From contig JAAWDH010000003.1 in the NCBI GenBank assembly GCA_022793675.1, positions 31,372 through 95,371 on the forward strand: DNA of 64,000 nucleotides, in the 5' to 3' direction. Each line of letters begins with the position of its first letter. The first letter of the stretch is position 1. This document shows positions 34,541 to 41,795 of this stretch, piece after piece. The position numbers and the translations under genes were made by a program. The DNA comes from Oscillospiraceae bacterium (lineage in GTDB: Bacteria > Bacillota > Clostridia > Oscillospirales > Ruminococcaceae). The notes beneath the pieces were generated by a model that ran no database searches, was not told where the DNA came from, and saw nothing but the letters and a program-made list of their open reading frames with translations.

Positions 34541-34999
34541 TCAGACGCCCTTAGGAAAAATCAGGTCAAACTGGTCATGCATCATCCGCAGCACTCGTTT
34601 CAGCTGGGCGTTTTCCTGCTGCATAGCCAGATAATGGGTCTGCCGCTGGATCTGCAGCTTCAGCGCGGTTGGGTTGACCGGCTTGTGGGCAAAACCCACG
34701 ACCCCTTTGGCATAGCACTTAGCCTCTTCTAGCACCTGGCCCTTGTCGACCATAAAAATCACCGGGGTTTCCTTCATCTCGTCAATCTCTCGGATCCGTT
34801 CCAACAGCGTCATCCCATCCATACCCGGGATGGTCATATCAATCACGACCAGATCGGGGCATCCCTGGTTCTGCATAAGCCCAAGCGCCTGTAGGCCGGA
34901 CTGGGCCAGCATCAGGTCGTAGCTTTTCTCCAACAAAGCCCGCCCAATAGCCAGCGAGGTCGGATCATTATCTACTATCATGACTCTGTACCGATTCAT
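34541..34999 (-). CDS. Stand-alone response regulator receiver protein
   Basis: A 152-residue CheY-like receiver: acidic pair D-N-D near residue 10, phospho-acceptor aspartate in V-V-I-D-M-T-I-P-G (about 54), switch residue in V-I-F-M-V and lysine in F-A-H-K-P. After the receiver comes a ~35-residue helical tail (T-H-Y-L-A-M-Q-Q-E-N-A-Q-L-K) but no DNA-binding domain, so it signals through protein contacts or is an accessory receiver. No kinase is nearby. ATG 34999 with GGAGGG upstream. Confidence 0.87.
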   Translation of the reverse strand: MNRYRVMIVDNDPTSLAIGRALLEKSYDLMLAQSGLQALGLMQNQGCPDLVVIDMTIPGMDGMTLLERIREIDEMKETPVIFMVDKGQVLEEAKCYAKGVVGFAHKPVNPTALKLQIQRQTHYLAMQQENAQLKRVLRMMHDQFDLIFPKGV

Positions 35000-35200
35000 C
35001 TCTAAAACACCCTCCAAAACTCAAGCGGGGCTTACTGCCAAAGTTTTCAGCGATGCAGCCCCGGTTTGCCCGCCGGCATGGTCCTCTTCCCCACGTCCGA
35101 AGCCTGTCCAACACTAAGAATATACATAATTATACCACGCCCTTTCATTGATGTCAATGCTAACAGCCAGATTTTCCAAAGCGGCAGCATTCAAAAAATG

Positions 35201-35332
35201 ATAGGACCTATCAACGCTGAAGGCGGCTTTTTTGAGGCAAACGAGCATCTTAGCGATTAAAAGTCTTTGCAGCTTAGCTTTGCTAAACTAGGCTTTCCTT
35301 CCAGAAAGCGGCCCGTACTCTCCGTACCCTCC
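35201..35332 (-). repeat. Family-A intergenic repeat A4
   Basis: Contains AGCTTAGCTTTGCTAAACT (35271-35289, one mismatch in the stem), the perfect GCTTTC-cttcca-GAAAGC hairpin and CGTACTCTCCGTACCC. The patatin gene ends inside it (35257), so the repeat supplies the last ~16 codons and the stop. The rest of 35000-35200 shows no gene. Confidence 0.8.
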
Positions 35333-36624
35333 TGCTCCAATAGCCATAGGTAACAGGCTGCCGCCAGCTCCGGCGGCGCTGCTACAGCCAGCCGCCAGAA
35401 ATCTGCTGCTGACTTCTCCCCTGCCAGTGCCCGGGAAAGCAGCGCGTAAACTGCGCTGAGCAGCACCTGCTTGCCTTCCCGGCGGAGCACGTCAGCCAGC
35501 TCGGAAAGGCTCGCGCTGCCGTCAGCGAGGCGGGCCGCCTGCTGGGCTGCCTCTGCTTTGGCGTCGGCAAAGGCGGCAAGCAGCCGGCTGTCAAAGGCTT
35601 CACAGCTATAAGGGCGCTCCGGCGGCAGCTTTAAAAGCCGGCCCGCCAGCTCGGCCGCCGGCAGCAGCAGCGCTTCCCGGACGGCGCCCTTGCCCAGCCC
35701 CAGCGCCCGCAGCAGCCGCAATTTCCCCACCCGGGAAGGGGCATCGCGGCCGTCCGCCTCTGCCAGCGCCAAAAGCCTATCCAACTTATTGGCAAGCTTT
35801 GCCTGCTGTGTCTGCCAGCTTCCCTTTTCAAAAGCGAACCAATCCCCGTCAAGCGCCCCCAGCGCCTTTTTGGCGTCCAGATACCCCAGCGCCATATTGC
35901 GCCCCGACAGCGTCGGCTCAAACAGCAAAAACGGCCCCAAATTCCAACGGGAACGCACCAGCTTCACCGGCACGCTGCTGTCCTTGGGTTTGCGGCGTAT
36001 GCCAACAGCTTTTAGGTCCACGGCGATTACCTCGTCGGCCCCCAGCCGCAGTGCCAGCCCAACCGGCATATAGTCCTGGTAGCCGCCGTCAATATATTTG
36101 ACGCGGTCGATTTCCTTGACTTTGAAGGCTGGGAAGCAGGCCGCCGACGCCATGACGTAATCGGCGATTTTCCCGGCGGGGATCTCTTCGCGGGCAAGCT
36201 CCAACGCCTTCATCGATGGATATTCCACCGTCACCACGCCAAAATCCACCGGCGATTGGCGGATCCGCTCTTCGGAGATATATTTTTCCATAATCCCCTC
36301 GAGCGGCGAAAAATCCAGCCCTCCGCCCTGGATTGCCTTTTTAAGGAAAACGCCCCATACCTCCGACTCCCAGCGCGGGTCGGAATAATCCGGAGCTTCG
36401 TCGGGCAGGTCGGCATTGACCACGTCGCTAGTCAACAACGTCTCCCATAGCGCCGCCGCAACCTCATAATCTCCCTGCACCATCATCGCGCCATTAAGCG
36501 CGCCCACCGAAGTGCCGGTGACAATCTGATAATCAATACCAAGCTCCCGCAGAGCCCGCCAGACGCCGATCTGATAAGCGCCCCGCGAACCGCCGCCTGC
36601 CAGCACAACCGCACGTTTTCCCAT
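35257..36624 (-). CDS. Patatin-like phospholipase
   Basis: A 455-residue acyl hydrolase. Residues 1-300 have the oxyanion loop G-G-G-S-R-G (10-15), nucleophile elbow G-T-S-V-G (36-40, Ser in the middle) and catalytic Asp in Y-I-D-G-G (about 200). The C-terminal ~150 residues are Ala/Leu-rich helices seen in Clostridia relatives. Likely cleaves membrane or storage lipids. The final ~16 residues (F-L-E-G-K-P-S-L-A-K-L-S-C-K-D-F) are encoded by repeat A4 and probably non-functional. GGAGGG precedes ATG. Confidence 0.88.
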   Translation of the reverse strand: MGKRAVVLAGGGSRGAYQIGVWRALRELGIDYQIVTGTSVGALNGAMMVQGDYEVAAALWETLLTSDVVNADLPDEAPDYSDPRWESEVWGVFLKKAIQGGGLDFSPLEGIMEKYISEERIRQSPVDFGVVTVEYPSMKALELAREEIPAGKIADYVMASAACFPAFKVKEIDRVKYIDGGYQDYMPVGLALRLGADEVIAVDLKAVGIRRKPKDSSVPVKLVRSRWNLGPFLLFEPTLSGRNMALGYLDAKKALGALDGDWFAFEKGSWQTQQAKLANKLDRLLALAEADGRDAPSRVGKLRLLRALGLGKGAVREALLLPAAELAGRLLKLPPERPYSCEAFDSRLLAAFADAKAEAAQQAARLADGSASLSELADVLRREGKQVLLSAVYALLSRALAGEKSAADFWRLAVAAPPELAAACYLWLLEQEGTESTGRFLEGKPSLAKLSCKDF

Positions 36625-36800
36625 ATAAGCCCTCCATTCCCTATTTTAATATGAGCCGGATTGGCCCTTTTACACATCCAAAACACCGCCGAACAACAAA
36701 CTCGCCCGGCAAAAACGGGCAGGCAGGCGACGGAGTTTAGATAACCATGCGCAATAAAATAAATATTTTCTTTCTTGTTTATTGTTAATGGTATTTTTAA

Positions 36801-37475
36801 TTACTTTGGTATATAGCCCGAACCGCCGCAGGTCTTGCAGATTTTTGCGACGTCCAGCTTGATAAACGGCAGCCTCCTGACGTAAGCGCCCCGCCCCTCG
36901 CAGTCGGGGCAAAGGCTGCAGTCCTCCGCCGGCCTTGGCCGCACAGCGTTTGGGTTGGCCGCCCGGTAACGCTCGAATTGGCGCAGGACTTCCTCGGCGC
37001 TCTGCCGAAAGTCCTCCTTGGTAAAGCGGCCGATCCGCTTCAGCACGCCCGTCTCCTTCAGCATCCGCTCCAGCTCCTTAAAGCCGCTGGAAAGGCGGTT
37101 CACTAAGATTTTCCGCTGCTTGCCGCCGTCCTGGAAACGGAACAAGTAGCCGCCGTCCTCCGAGCTAACCTGTACCGCAGGGCCAGGGATATCCGCCCAG
37201 CGGGCTTCGAGCTGCCCCCGGCGCGAGTAATGGAAAACCACCCGCACGTCATCATATTCAATCCAAGGCAGCCCATAATAGCAGAACCTGTAAACGGCAA
37301 AAACGGAAAGCCCGCCGAACACAGCCGCCCCAGCCCCGAACATCAGCCGCTCGTCAGGGGAACTTTGCGGGGAGAAGACAAAGTAAAGCGCCAGCCCTGT
37401 GAGAGGGATAAAGAACCCTAAAAACACCAGCGCCGTGACAATCCTTGCGAACCAGCCAAGGGTGCATCTCTGCAT
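36801..37475 (-). CDS. Membrane protein with C-terminal DnaJ-type zinc motif
   Basis: A 224-residue protein: two helices near residues 12-60, a bacterial-PH-like strand-rich middle, then C-x2-C-x-G-x-G (C-P-D-C-E-G-R-G) and C-K-T-C-G-G-S-G near the end, the paired motif of DnaJ zinc centres. No J domain exists, so it may be a membrane-bound zinc-ribbon protein of unknown role. Start is probably ATG 37475 (GGTGAT upstream); an ATG 15 bp earlier is possible. Sits after a perfect long inverted repeat and trpS. Confidence 0.6.
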   Translation of the reverse strand: MQRCTLGWFARIVTALVFLGFFIPLTGLALYFVFSPQSSPDERLMFGAGAAVFGGLSVFAVYRFCYYGLPWIEYDDVRVVFHYSRRGQLEARWADIPGPAVQVSSEDGGYLFRFQDGGKQRKILVNRLSSGFKELERMLKETGVLKRIGRFTKEDFRQSAEEVLRQFERYRAANPNAVRPRPAEDCSLCPDCEGRGAYVRRLPFIKLDVAKICKTCGGSGYIPK

Positions 37476-37495
37476 CTTATCACCGTCCATAGACA

Positions 37496-37537
37496 ATACA
37501 GCAAATTTATCTTTTATAATGGATAAATTTGCTGTAT
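37496..37537 (-). repeat. Perfect 16-bp inverted repeat between trpS and the membrane protein
   Basis: ATACAGCAAATTTATC (37496-37511) and its exact reverse complement (37522-37537) flank 10 bp including TTTATAAT. It may end trpS transcription as an AT-rich hairpin or be an operator covering a -10 element for the downstream gene. Confidence 0.75.
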
Positions 37538-37557
37538 AAAAATATTAGCAAAGTCTT

Positions 37558-38556
37558 TTATTGCACGAAGCCAATCTTCTTTTTGACCTTTTCCAGCGTG
37601 CGGCTGCTGATGCGCTGCGCCTGCTCGGCCCCTTGACGGTAACAGCTTTCCAAATACCCCTTGTCCGCCATCAGCCGGGCGAATTTCTCCTGCACCGGGC
37701 GCAGGTATTCTGCCACAGCCTCGCCGACGGCAGCTTTGAAATCGCCGTAGCCCCTGCCTGCAAACTCGGCGGTAATCTCGTCCAGCGTCCTGCCGGTCAC
37801 CGCGCTGTAGATGCTCATCAGGTTGTTGATGCCGTCCTTCCCCTCCCGGAAGCAGACCTCGGTCTCGGAATCGGTGACGGCGCGCTTGAACTTTTTGATA
37901 ATAGTTTCGGGCTTATCCAGGATGGAAACGTAAGCGTTAGGGTTCTCATCCGATTTGGACATTTTCTTTGTCGGGTCGGCCAGGGATTTGACCCGTGCGC
38001 CAGTTTTGGCAATATAGCCCTCCGGGATTTTGAAGACATTGCCGTAAATGCCGTTGAAGCGGCTGGCCACATCACGGGTCAGCTCCAAATGCTGGCGCTG
38101 GTCTTCGCCGATAGGCACCAAATCAGCCTGATAAAGCAGGATGTCGGCCGCCATCAGCGAGGGATAGGTGAAAAGGCCGGCGTTGATGTTGTCGGCGTGC
38201 TGCTGGGACTTGTCTTTAAACTGGGTCATCCGCGACAGTTCGCCGAATTGGGTATAACAAGCCAGCATCCATCCCAGCTCGGCGTGGGCCGGTACCTGGC
38301 TCTGGATAAAAATGACGCTCTTTTCAGGGTCAAGCCCGCAGGCCAGCAGCAGCGCGTAACAGGTTAAGATCTGTTCCCGCAGCACCTTAGGCTCCTGCCG
38401 CACGGTAATCGCGTGGAGGTCCGCCAACATATAGGCGCAGCGGAACTCCTCCTGCATAGCCGCCCAGTTTTTCACCGCCCCGATATAATTTCCCAGCGTA
38501 AACACGCCGGTTGGTTGGATGCCGCTTAAAATCACTTTTTTCTTTTCGCCTTCCAT
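37558..38556 (-). CDS. trpS: Tryptophanyl-tRNA synthetase
   Basis: A 332-residue class I synthetase charging tRNA-Trp. The HIGH-equivalent is T-L-G-N-Y (about 20-24) in I-Q-P-T-G-V-F-T-L-G-N-Y-I-G-A, and K-M-S-K-S is near residue 198. ATG 38556 has AAAGGGG upstream. Expression is governed by the tryptophan T-box directly upstream. An in-frame extension through the leader is not real. Confidence 0.97.
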   Translation of the reverse strand: MEGEKKKVILSGIQPTGVFTLGNYIGAVKNWAAMQEEFRCAYMLADLHAITVRQEPKVLREQILTCYALLLACGLDPEKSVIFIQSQVPAHAELGWMLACYTQFGELSRMTQFKDKSQQHADNINAGLFTYPSLMAADILLYQADLVPIGEDQRQHLELTRDVASRFNGIYGNVFKIPEGYIAKTGARVKSLADPTKKMSKSDENPNAYVSILDKPETIIKKFKRAVTDSETEVCFREGKDGINNLMSIYSAVTGRTLDEITAEFAGRGYGDFKAAVGEAVAEYLRPVQEKFARLMADKGYLESCYRQGAEQAQRISSRTLEKVKKKIGFVQ

Positions 38557-38574
38557 AATAGCTTCCCCTTTCAA

Positions 38575-38822
38575 AATAAAAAAGCCCTTGCCCCTTCGGG
38601 ACAAAAGCCGAGACTTCTGCACGCCACCCAAATACACGCATACCGACATATACGCTTTGCGGATAACGGGCCAAAGTCCCCCGTCGGGCATTACTAGGCC
38701 TGCCGGCCGTTCCTCCCGCCCTGATTGAGTCCATTCGCAAGGGCTTTCCTGCCGCGCTCCCACCTGCCGCGGCTCTCTTGAAGGATAAGGGGCCTTGCTA
38801 CTTCTCTCAGTCTTGGGTTTCT
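38575..38822 (-). ncRNA. T-box riboswitch, tryptophan specifier
   Basis: Leader of trpS. Reading the minus strand: GAGAGAAGTAGCAAG stem I base, AGAGAGCCGCGG and GTGGGAGCGCGG distal stem I motifs, specifier loop GAATGGACTC with codon TGG (38731-38733), then GGGTGGCGTGC whose UGGC fits the tRNA-Trp GCCA end, and a terminator GCTTTTGTCCC-gaa-GGGGCAAGGGC followed by T6. Uncharged tRNA-Trp should stabilise the antiterminator and raise trpS expression. Confidence 0.9.
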
Positions 38823-38825
38823 TCT

Positions 38826-38854
38826 AATATACCACACCCTCCTTAGAATGTCAA
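38826..38854 (-). promoter_or_regulatory. Promoter of the trpS T-box transcript
   Basis: Minus-strand TTGACA (38849-38854), 17-bp spacer, TATATT (38826-38831), immediately before the T-box leader. Confidence 0.88.
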
Positions 38855-38874
38855 CCCTTAAATTCCGCGGCCCA

Positions 38875-38994
38875 AAGAGTACGGAGAACGCGGGTCGCTT
38901 TCTGAAGAGAAGCTCAAGTTTAGCAAAGCTAAACTCAAAGACTTTTAATCGCCAAGATGCCTGTTTACCTTCAAAAAACCGCCTTCTGCGTCGA
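38875..38994 (+). repeat. Family-A intergenic repeat A5
   Basis: Tail GAGTACGGAGAACG, a GCTTT/AAGC hairpin, then AGTTTAGC-aaa-GCTAAACT (38917-38935), a variant where both stem arms changed together relative to the AGCTTAGC copies. Ends with CTTCTGCGTCG. A degenerate family-B start (TTTTTGAAAAAACCG, 39051-39065) follows. No gene between 38875 and 39210. Confidence 0.75.
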
Positions 38995-39210
38995 TAGATT
39001 TTACCATTTTTAAATGCTGTTGCCCTGTTCGCAGCCCCGGCCCCTGTGATTTTTGAAAAAACCGCATAAAATCTTTTTCTCTTGGCAACCTTAGGCAAAC
39101 AATGGGCGCAAAAGGAAAGCCCTTCCAGGAAATAACAAACGCAAAGCTGAATATAAATAAAAACCCGACTATTGCAAAAAATACAGGTACCGAATGAAAG
39201 GATGGATTGT

Positions 39211-39654
39211 ATGCAATCAAAAAAACCTGCCGACTCTGAAGTTACCGCCTACCAAATGGTCATGCCCAGCCACTTAAACGGCGGCTGGTGCCTTTTTGGC
39301 GGCCAGCTGATGTCTTGGATCGACCTCGCCGCCGGCGCTGCCGCCTGCCGCCACAGCGGCGGGCAAATCCTCACGGCGGCCTGCGAGGTGCGGTTCCTCT
39401 CCCCCGCCCGCACTGGTGATCTTCTAAAGCTCGCGGCGAAACTCTCTTTCGCTGGGGAAAGCTCAATGGAAGTCCTGGTCCGGGTCAGCAGAGGCCCCGA
39501 TACGGTTGCGCTGGCAAGGGTTACGCTGGTGGCGGTGGACAACGACGGCCGCCCCCGCCCGACGCCTTCGCTGCTCCCCTGCACGGAAGGCGAAAAGCGC
39601 GACTACGCCTTTGCCCAGCGCCGTTACCTGAAACGCAAACAGGCGAAAAGCTAA
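39211..39654 (+). CDS. Acyl-CoA thioesterase (hotdog fold)
   Basis: A 147-residue YciA/BFIT-like hydrolase that cleaves acyl-CoA. The motif H-L-N-G-G-W-C-L-F-G-G-Q-L-M-S-W-I-D (17-34) carries the hotdog helix and catalytic Asp; S-P-A-R-T-G-D is the second conserved block. ATG 39211 follows AAAGGATGG; two in-frame ATGs upstream are less well placed. Its stop codon overlaps the stop region of the convergent GNAT gene by 4 bp. Confidence 0.87.
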   Translation: MQSKKPADSEVTAYQMVMPSHLNGGWCLFGGQLMSWIDLAAGAAACRHSGGQILTAACEVRFLSPARTGDLLKLAAKLSFAGESSMEVLVRVSRGPDTVALARVTLVAVDNDGRPRPTPSLLPCTEGEKRDYAFAQRRYLKRKQAKS

Positions 39655-40265
39655 CTGCCCGCCCCGCCGGAACCAGCCCCGCCGGAACCAGCCTCGGCGC
39701 AGGCCCAGTCAATCAGCGCCCAAGCCCCTTCTGGGTCCCACTCCTCTTTCCAATAGGCCGGAAGCGCGTATTCCGGCACAAAGCCCATCTGCCGGTAAAG
39801 GCGGATAGCGGGCCAGCTCCAGGTCTGGGTCGTCAGATAGGCAAAATTTTCCGCCCCCGGCCTGCCAAACGCTTCCATCACCGCCGACAGAAGCCCTCTC
39901 GCCGCGCCGCGGCGCTGGAAGTCTGGGTGGACGCCCACCCAGTGGATCCGAGGCTTCTCCCCGCCAAGATGCTTCCCCTGCCAGAGGGTAGCCGTGCCGG
40001 CTGCCCGGCCGTCCGGCGCAAGAAGGAACTGCATCCGCCCCGGCAGTTTATCGGCATATGGCAAAAATTCTTTGGAAAAGTGCGCCATTGCAGCCTCGGC
40101 CGACGGGAATTCGCCGCAGGCCGCCTCAATTTCGCACCAATCCGCCTCGCGGCCCGGCGTCCAGCTTTGCAGGGAAAAGCCGTCGGGGATCGGGAAACGC
40201 GGCGCGTCTTTGGGCGAAGGGTGCGTCATAAGGACCGGCTTATAGGGAAGGGTTGTGTCAAGCAT
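39651..40265 (-). CDS. GNAT-family N-acetyltransferase
   Basis: A 204-residue acetyltransferase. The acetyl-CoA binding motif is W-V-G-V-H-P-D-F-Q-R-R-G-A-A-R-G-L-L (Q/R-x-x-G-x-G/A form) and the last strand L-Y-R-Q-M-G-F. The tail S-G-G-A-G-S-G-G-A-G-S is a short low-complexity repeat. Substrate unknown. ATG 40265 with AAGGAGG five bases upstream. Confidence 0.85.
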   Translation of the reverse strand: MLDTTLPYKPVLMTHPSPKDAPRFPIPDGFSLQSWTPGREADWCEIEAACGEFPSAEAAMAHFSKEFLPYADKLPGRMQFLLAPDGRAAGTATLWQGKHLGGEKPRIHWVGVHPDFQRRGAARGLLSAVMEAFGRPGAENFAYLTTQTWSWPAIRLYRQMGFVPEYALPAYWKEEWDPEGAWALIDWACAEAGSGGAGSGGAGS

Positions 40266-40296
40266 AGCGGCCTCCTTGGTCATACTCATTTTATCA

Positions 40297-40325
40297 AGGG
40301 TACCACGCCGCCGTTTTTTTGTCAA
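40297..40325 (-). promoter_or_regulatory. Likely promoter of the GNAT gene
   Basis: Minus-strand TTGACA (40320-40325) with TACCCT at 17-bp spacing (40297-40302). The -35 is perfect and the -10 poor, which suggests a weak or activated promoter. Confidence 0.5.
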
Positions 40326-40354
40326 CAAAAATCTGAAAAAAAGCCCGCAAAAAA

Positions 40355-40383
40355 TTGAATTTCCCAAAATACTATGCTATAAT
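40355..40383 (+). promoter_or_regulatory. Promoter of the glycerol-1-phosphate dehydrogenase gene
   Basis: TTGAAT (40355-40360), 17-bp spacer ending TGC, TATAAT (40378-40383): an extended -10. It is divergent from the GNAT promoter and leaves a ~60-base leader. Confidence 0.8.
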
Positions 40384-40451
40384 GTCCTTAAAGGCCGTCG
40401 GAACCGATGGCAGACTAGGCCGCAAACCGCCTTGACAGAAAGGATACCGTT

Positions 40452-41711
40452 ATGAATATCGACCTTGGGAAATTCAAAGGGCCCTGCCCCTGCGGGCGCA
40501 CGCACAGCATCTCGGTGGAGGAAATTGTCATCGAAGCGGGTGCGCTGCAAAAAATCCCCAGCTGGATCGCCGGAAAGGGCTTCAAAAAACCTGCTATGCT
40601 TTGCGATTTCCACACCTACGAGGCCGCTGGCGCAGCGCTGAAAAAACTGATGCCGGGGCTGCCGGCAGTCAAACTCGACCCGGAAGGGCTTCACGCCGAC
40701 GAACGGGCGGCGGCGCTGGCGGACGAGCGCCTGGGCGACGCCGACCTGATCCTTGCCGTCGGCTCGGGCACCATCCACGATACGGCGCGCTTCGTCGCCC
40801 ATAAACGCGGCATCCCTTTCCTATCGGTGCCGACCGCAGCCAGCGTCGACGGTTTTGTCTCGACAGTGGCGGCCATGACCTGGCATGGCTACAAGAAAAC
40901 CTTCCCCGCCGTCGCGCCGGCCGCGGTCTTCGCCGATACCAACGTCTTCGCCAAGGCCCCGGCGCGGCTCTCGGCGTCCGGTTTTGCCGACCTGCTGGGC
41001 AAATACACGGCGCTTGCCGACTGGAAAGCGGCGCAGCTGCTCACCGGCGAGTATTTTTGCGGGCGCATCTGCGAAATGGAGCTTTCCGCGATTGAAACAG
41101 TCTGCAAAAACCTTGACGGCATCCCCGCGGGCGGCCCGGAAGCTTCCGAACAGCTGATGTACGGGCTGCTCCTATCAGGCCTGGCAATGCAGATGATCGG
41201 CAATTCCCGCCCGGCTTCAGGCGCGGAGCACCATTTCTCCCATCTGTGGGAGATGGAAGCGATCAACCCCCATGTCAAGGCTTACCACGGCGAAAAAGTG
41301 GGCGTAGGGCTTATGTTGACAGCAGAAGCCTATCATAAACTTGCCGCGTGGATTGAAAACGGCGGCAGCCGGCTGTCAGATTACGGCGGCGTCGAAACCG
41401 CGCTATTTGCGCATTTCAAAGAGCTCGACGTTTATAAGCAGATCGCCGAGGAAAACACCCCCGATCCGCTCGCTCAGGTCGACCGGCAAACGCTTCAGCA
41501 AAACCTCCCGGCGCTGGCCAAAATCCTGCGCGAAATCCCCAGCGCCGAAAACATCGCCGCCCTGCTCAAAAAAGCCGGCGCACCCGTTACAATGGCCGAT
41601 ATCGGCCTTTCCGACGGGCTTATCCCCCTCTCGGCCGCCCTTTCCCCCTACGTCCGCTCCCGCTTGACCGTCATGCGGATAAGCAAGCTGCTGGACTGCG
41701 GCAGCCTTTAA
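40452..41711 (+). CDS. egsA: sn-glycerol-1-phosphate dehydrogenase (AraM/EgsA family)
   Basis: A 419-residue NAD(P)-dependent metalloenzyme that reduces dihydroxyacetone phosphate to sn-glycerol-1-phosphate, the archaeal-type glycerol phosphate also made by Bacillus AraM. Nucleotide motif G-S-G-T-I-H-D (about 104-110); P-T-A-A-S-V-D-G-F; metal ligands D in A-D-L-L-G-K-Y, H in G-A-E-H-H-F-S-H and H in A-Y-H-G-E-K-V. N-terminal C-P-C-G-R-T-H is a cysteine pair typical of the bacterial branch. No PcrB-like prenyltransferase is adjacent. GAAAGGAT precedes ATG. Confidence 0.9.
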   Translation: MNIDLGKFKGPCPCGRTHSISVEEIVIEAGALQKIPSWIAGKGFKKPAMLCDFHTYEAAGAALKKLMPGLPAVKLDPEGLHADERAAALADERLGDADLILAVGSGTIHDTARFVAHKRGIPFLSVPTAASVDGFVSTVAAMTWHGYKKTFPAVAPAAVFADTNVFAKAPARLSASGFADLLGKYTALADWKAAQLLTGEYFCGRICEMELSAIETVCKNLDGIPAGGPEASEQLMYGLLLSGLAMQMIGNSRPASGAEHHFSHLWEMEAINPHVKAYHGEKVGVGLMLTAEAYHKLAAWIENGGSRLSDYGGVETALFAHFKELDVYKQIAEENTPDPLAQVDRQTLQQNLPALAKILREIPSAENIAALLKKAGAPVTMADIGLSDGLIPLSAALSPYVRSRLTVMRISKLLDCGSL

Positions 41712-41743
41712 AAAAGGCCTGCCCCAATAAACGAGACAGCAAA

Positions 41744-41776
41744 AGCTGGTACGCTTTTCCCTATTGCGTACCAGCT
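41744..41776. terminator. Hairpin between convergent egsA and htrA-like genes
   Basis: Perfect 11-bp arms AGCTGGTACGC/GCGTACCAGCT around 11 bp. The T-run is short on both sides (TTTT on the minus strand). It probably ends transcription from both genes. Confidence 0.7.
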
Positions 41777-41795
41777 CCCTTTATCTATTTGGGCA

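Noticed and set aside
38557..38763. Longer TrpS N-terminus
   Set aside because: The extension translates the T-box leader and terminator; ATG 38556 has a good ribosome site.
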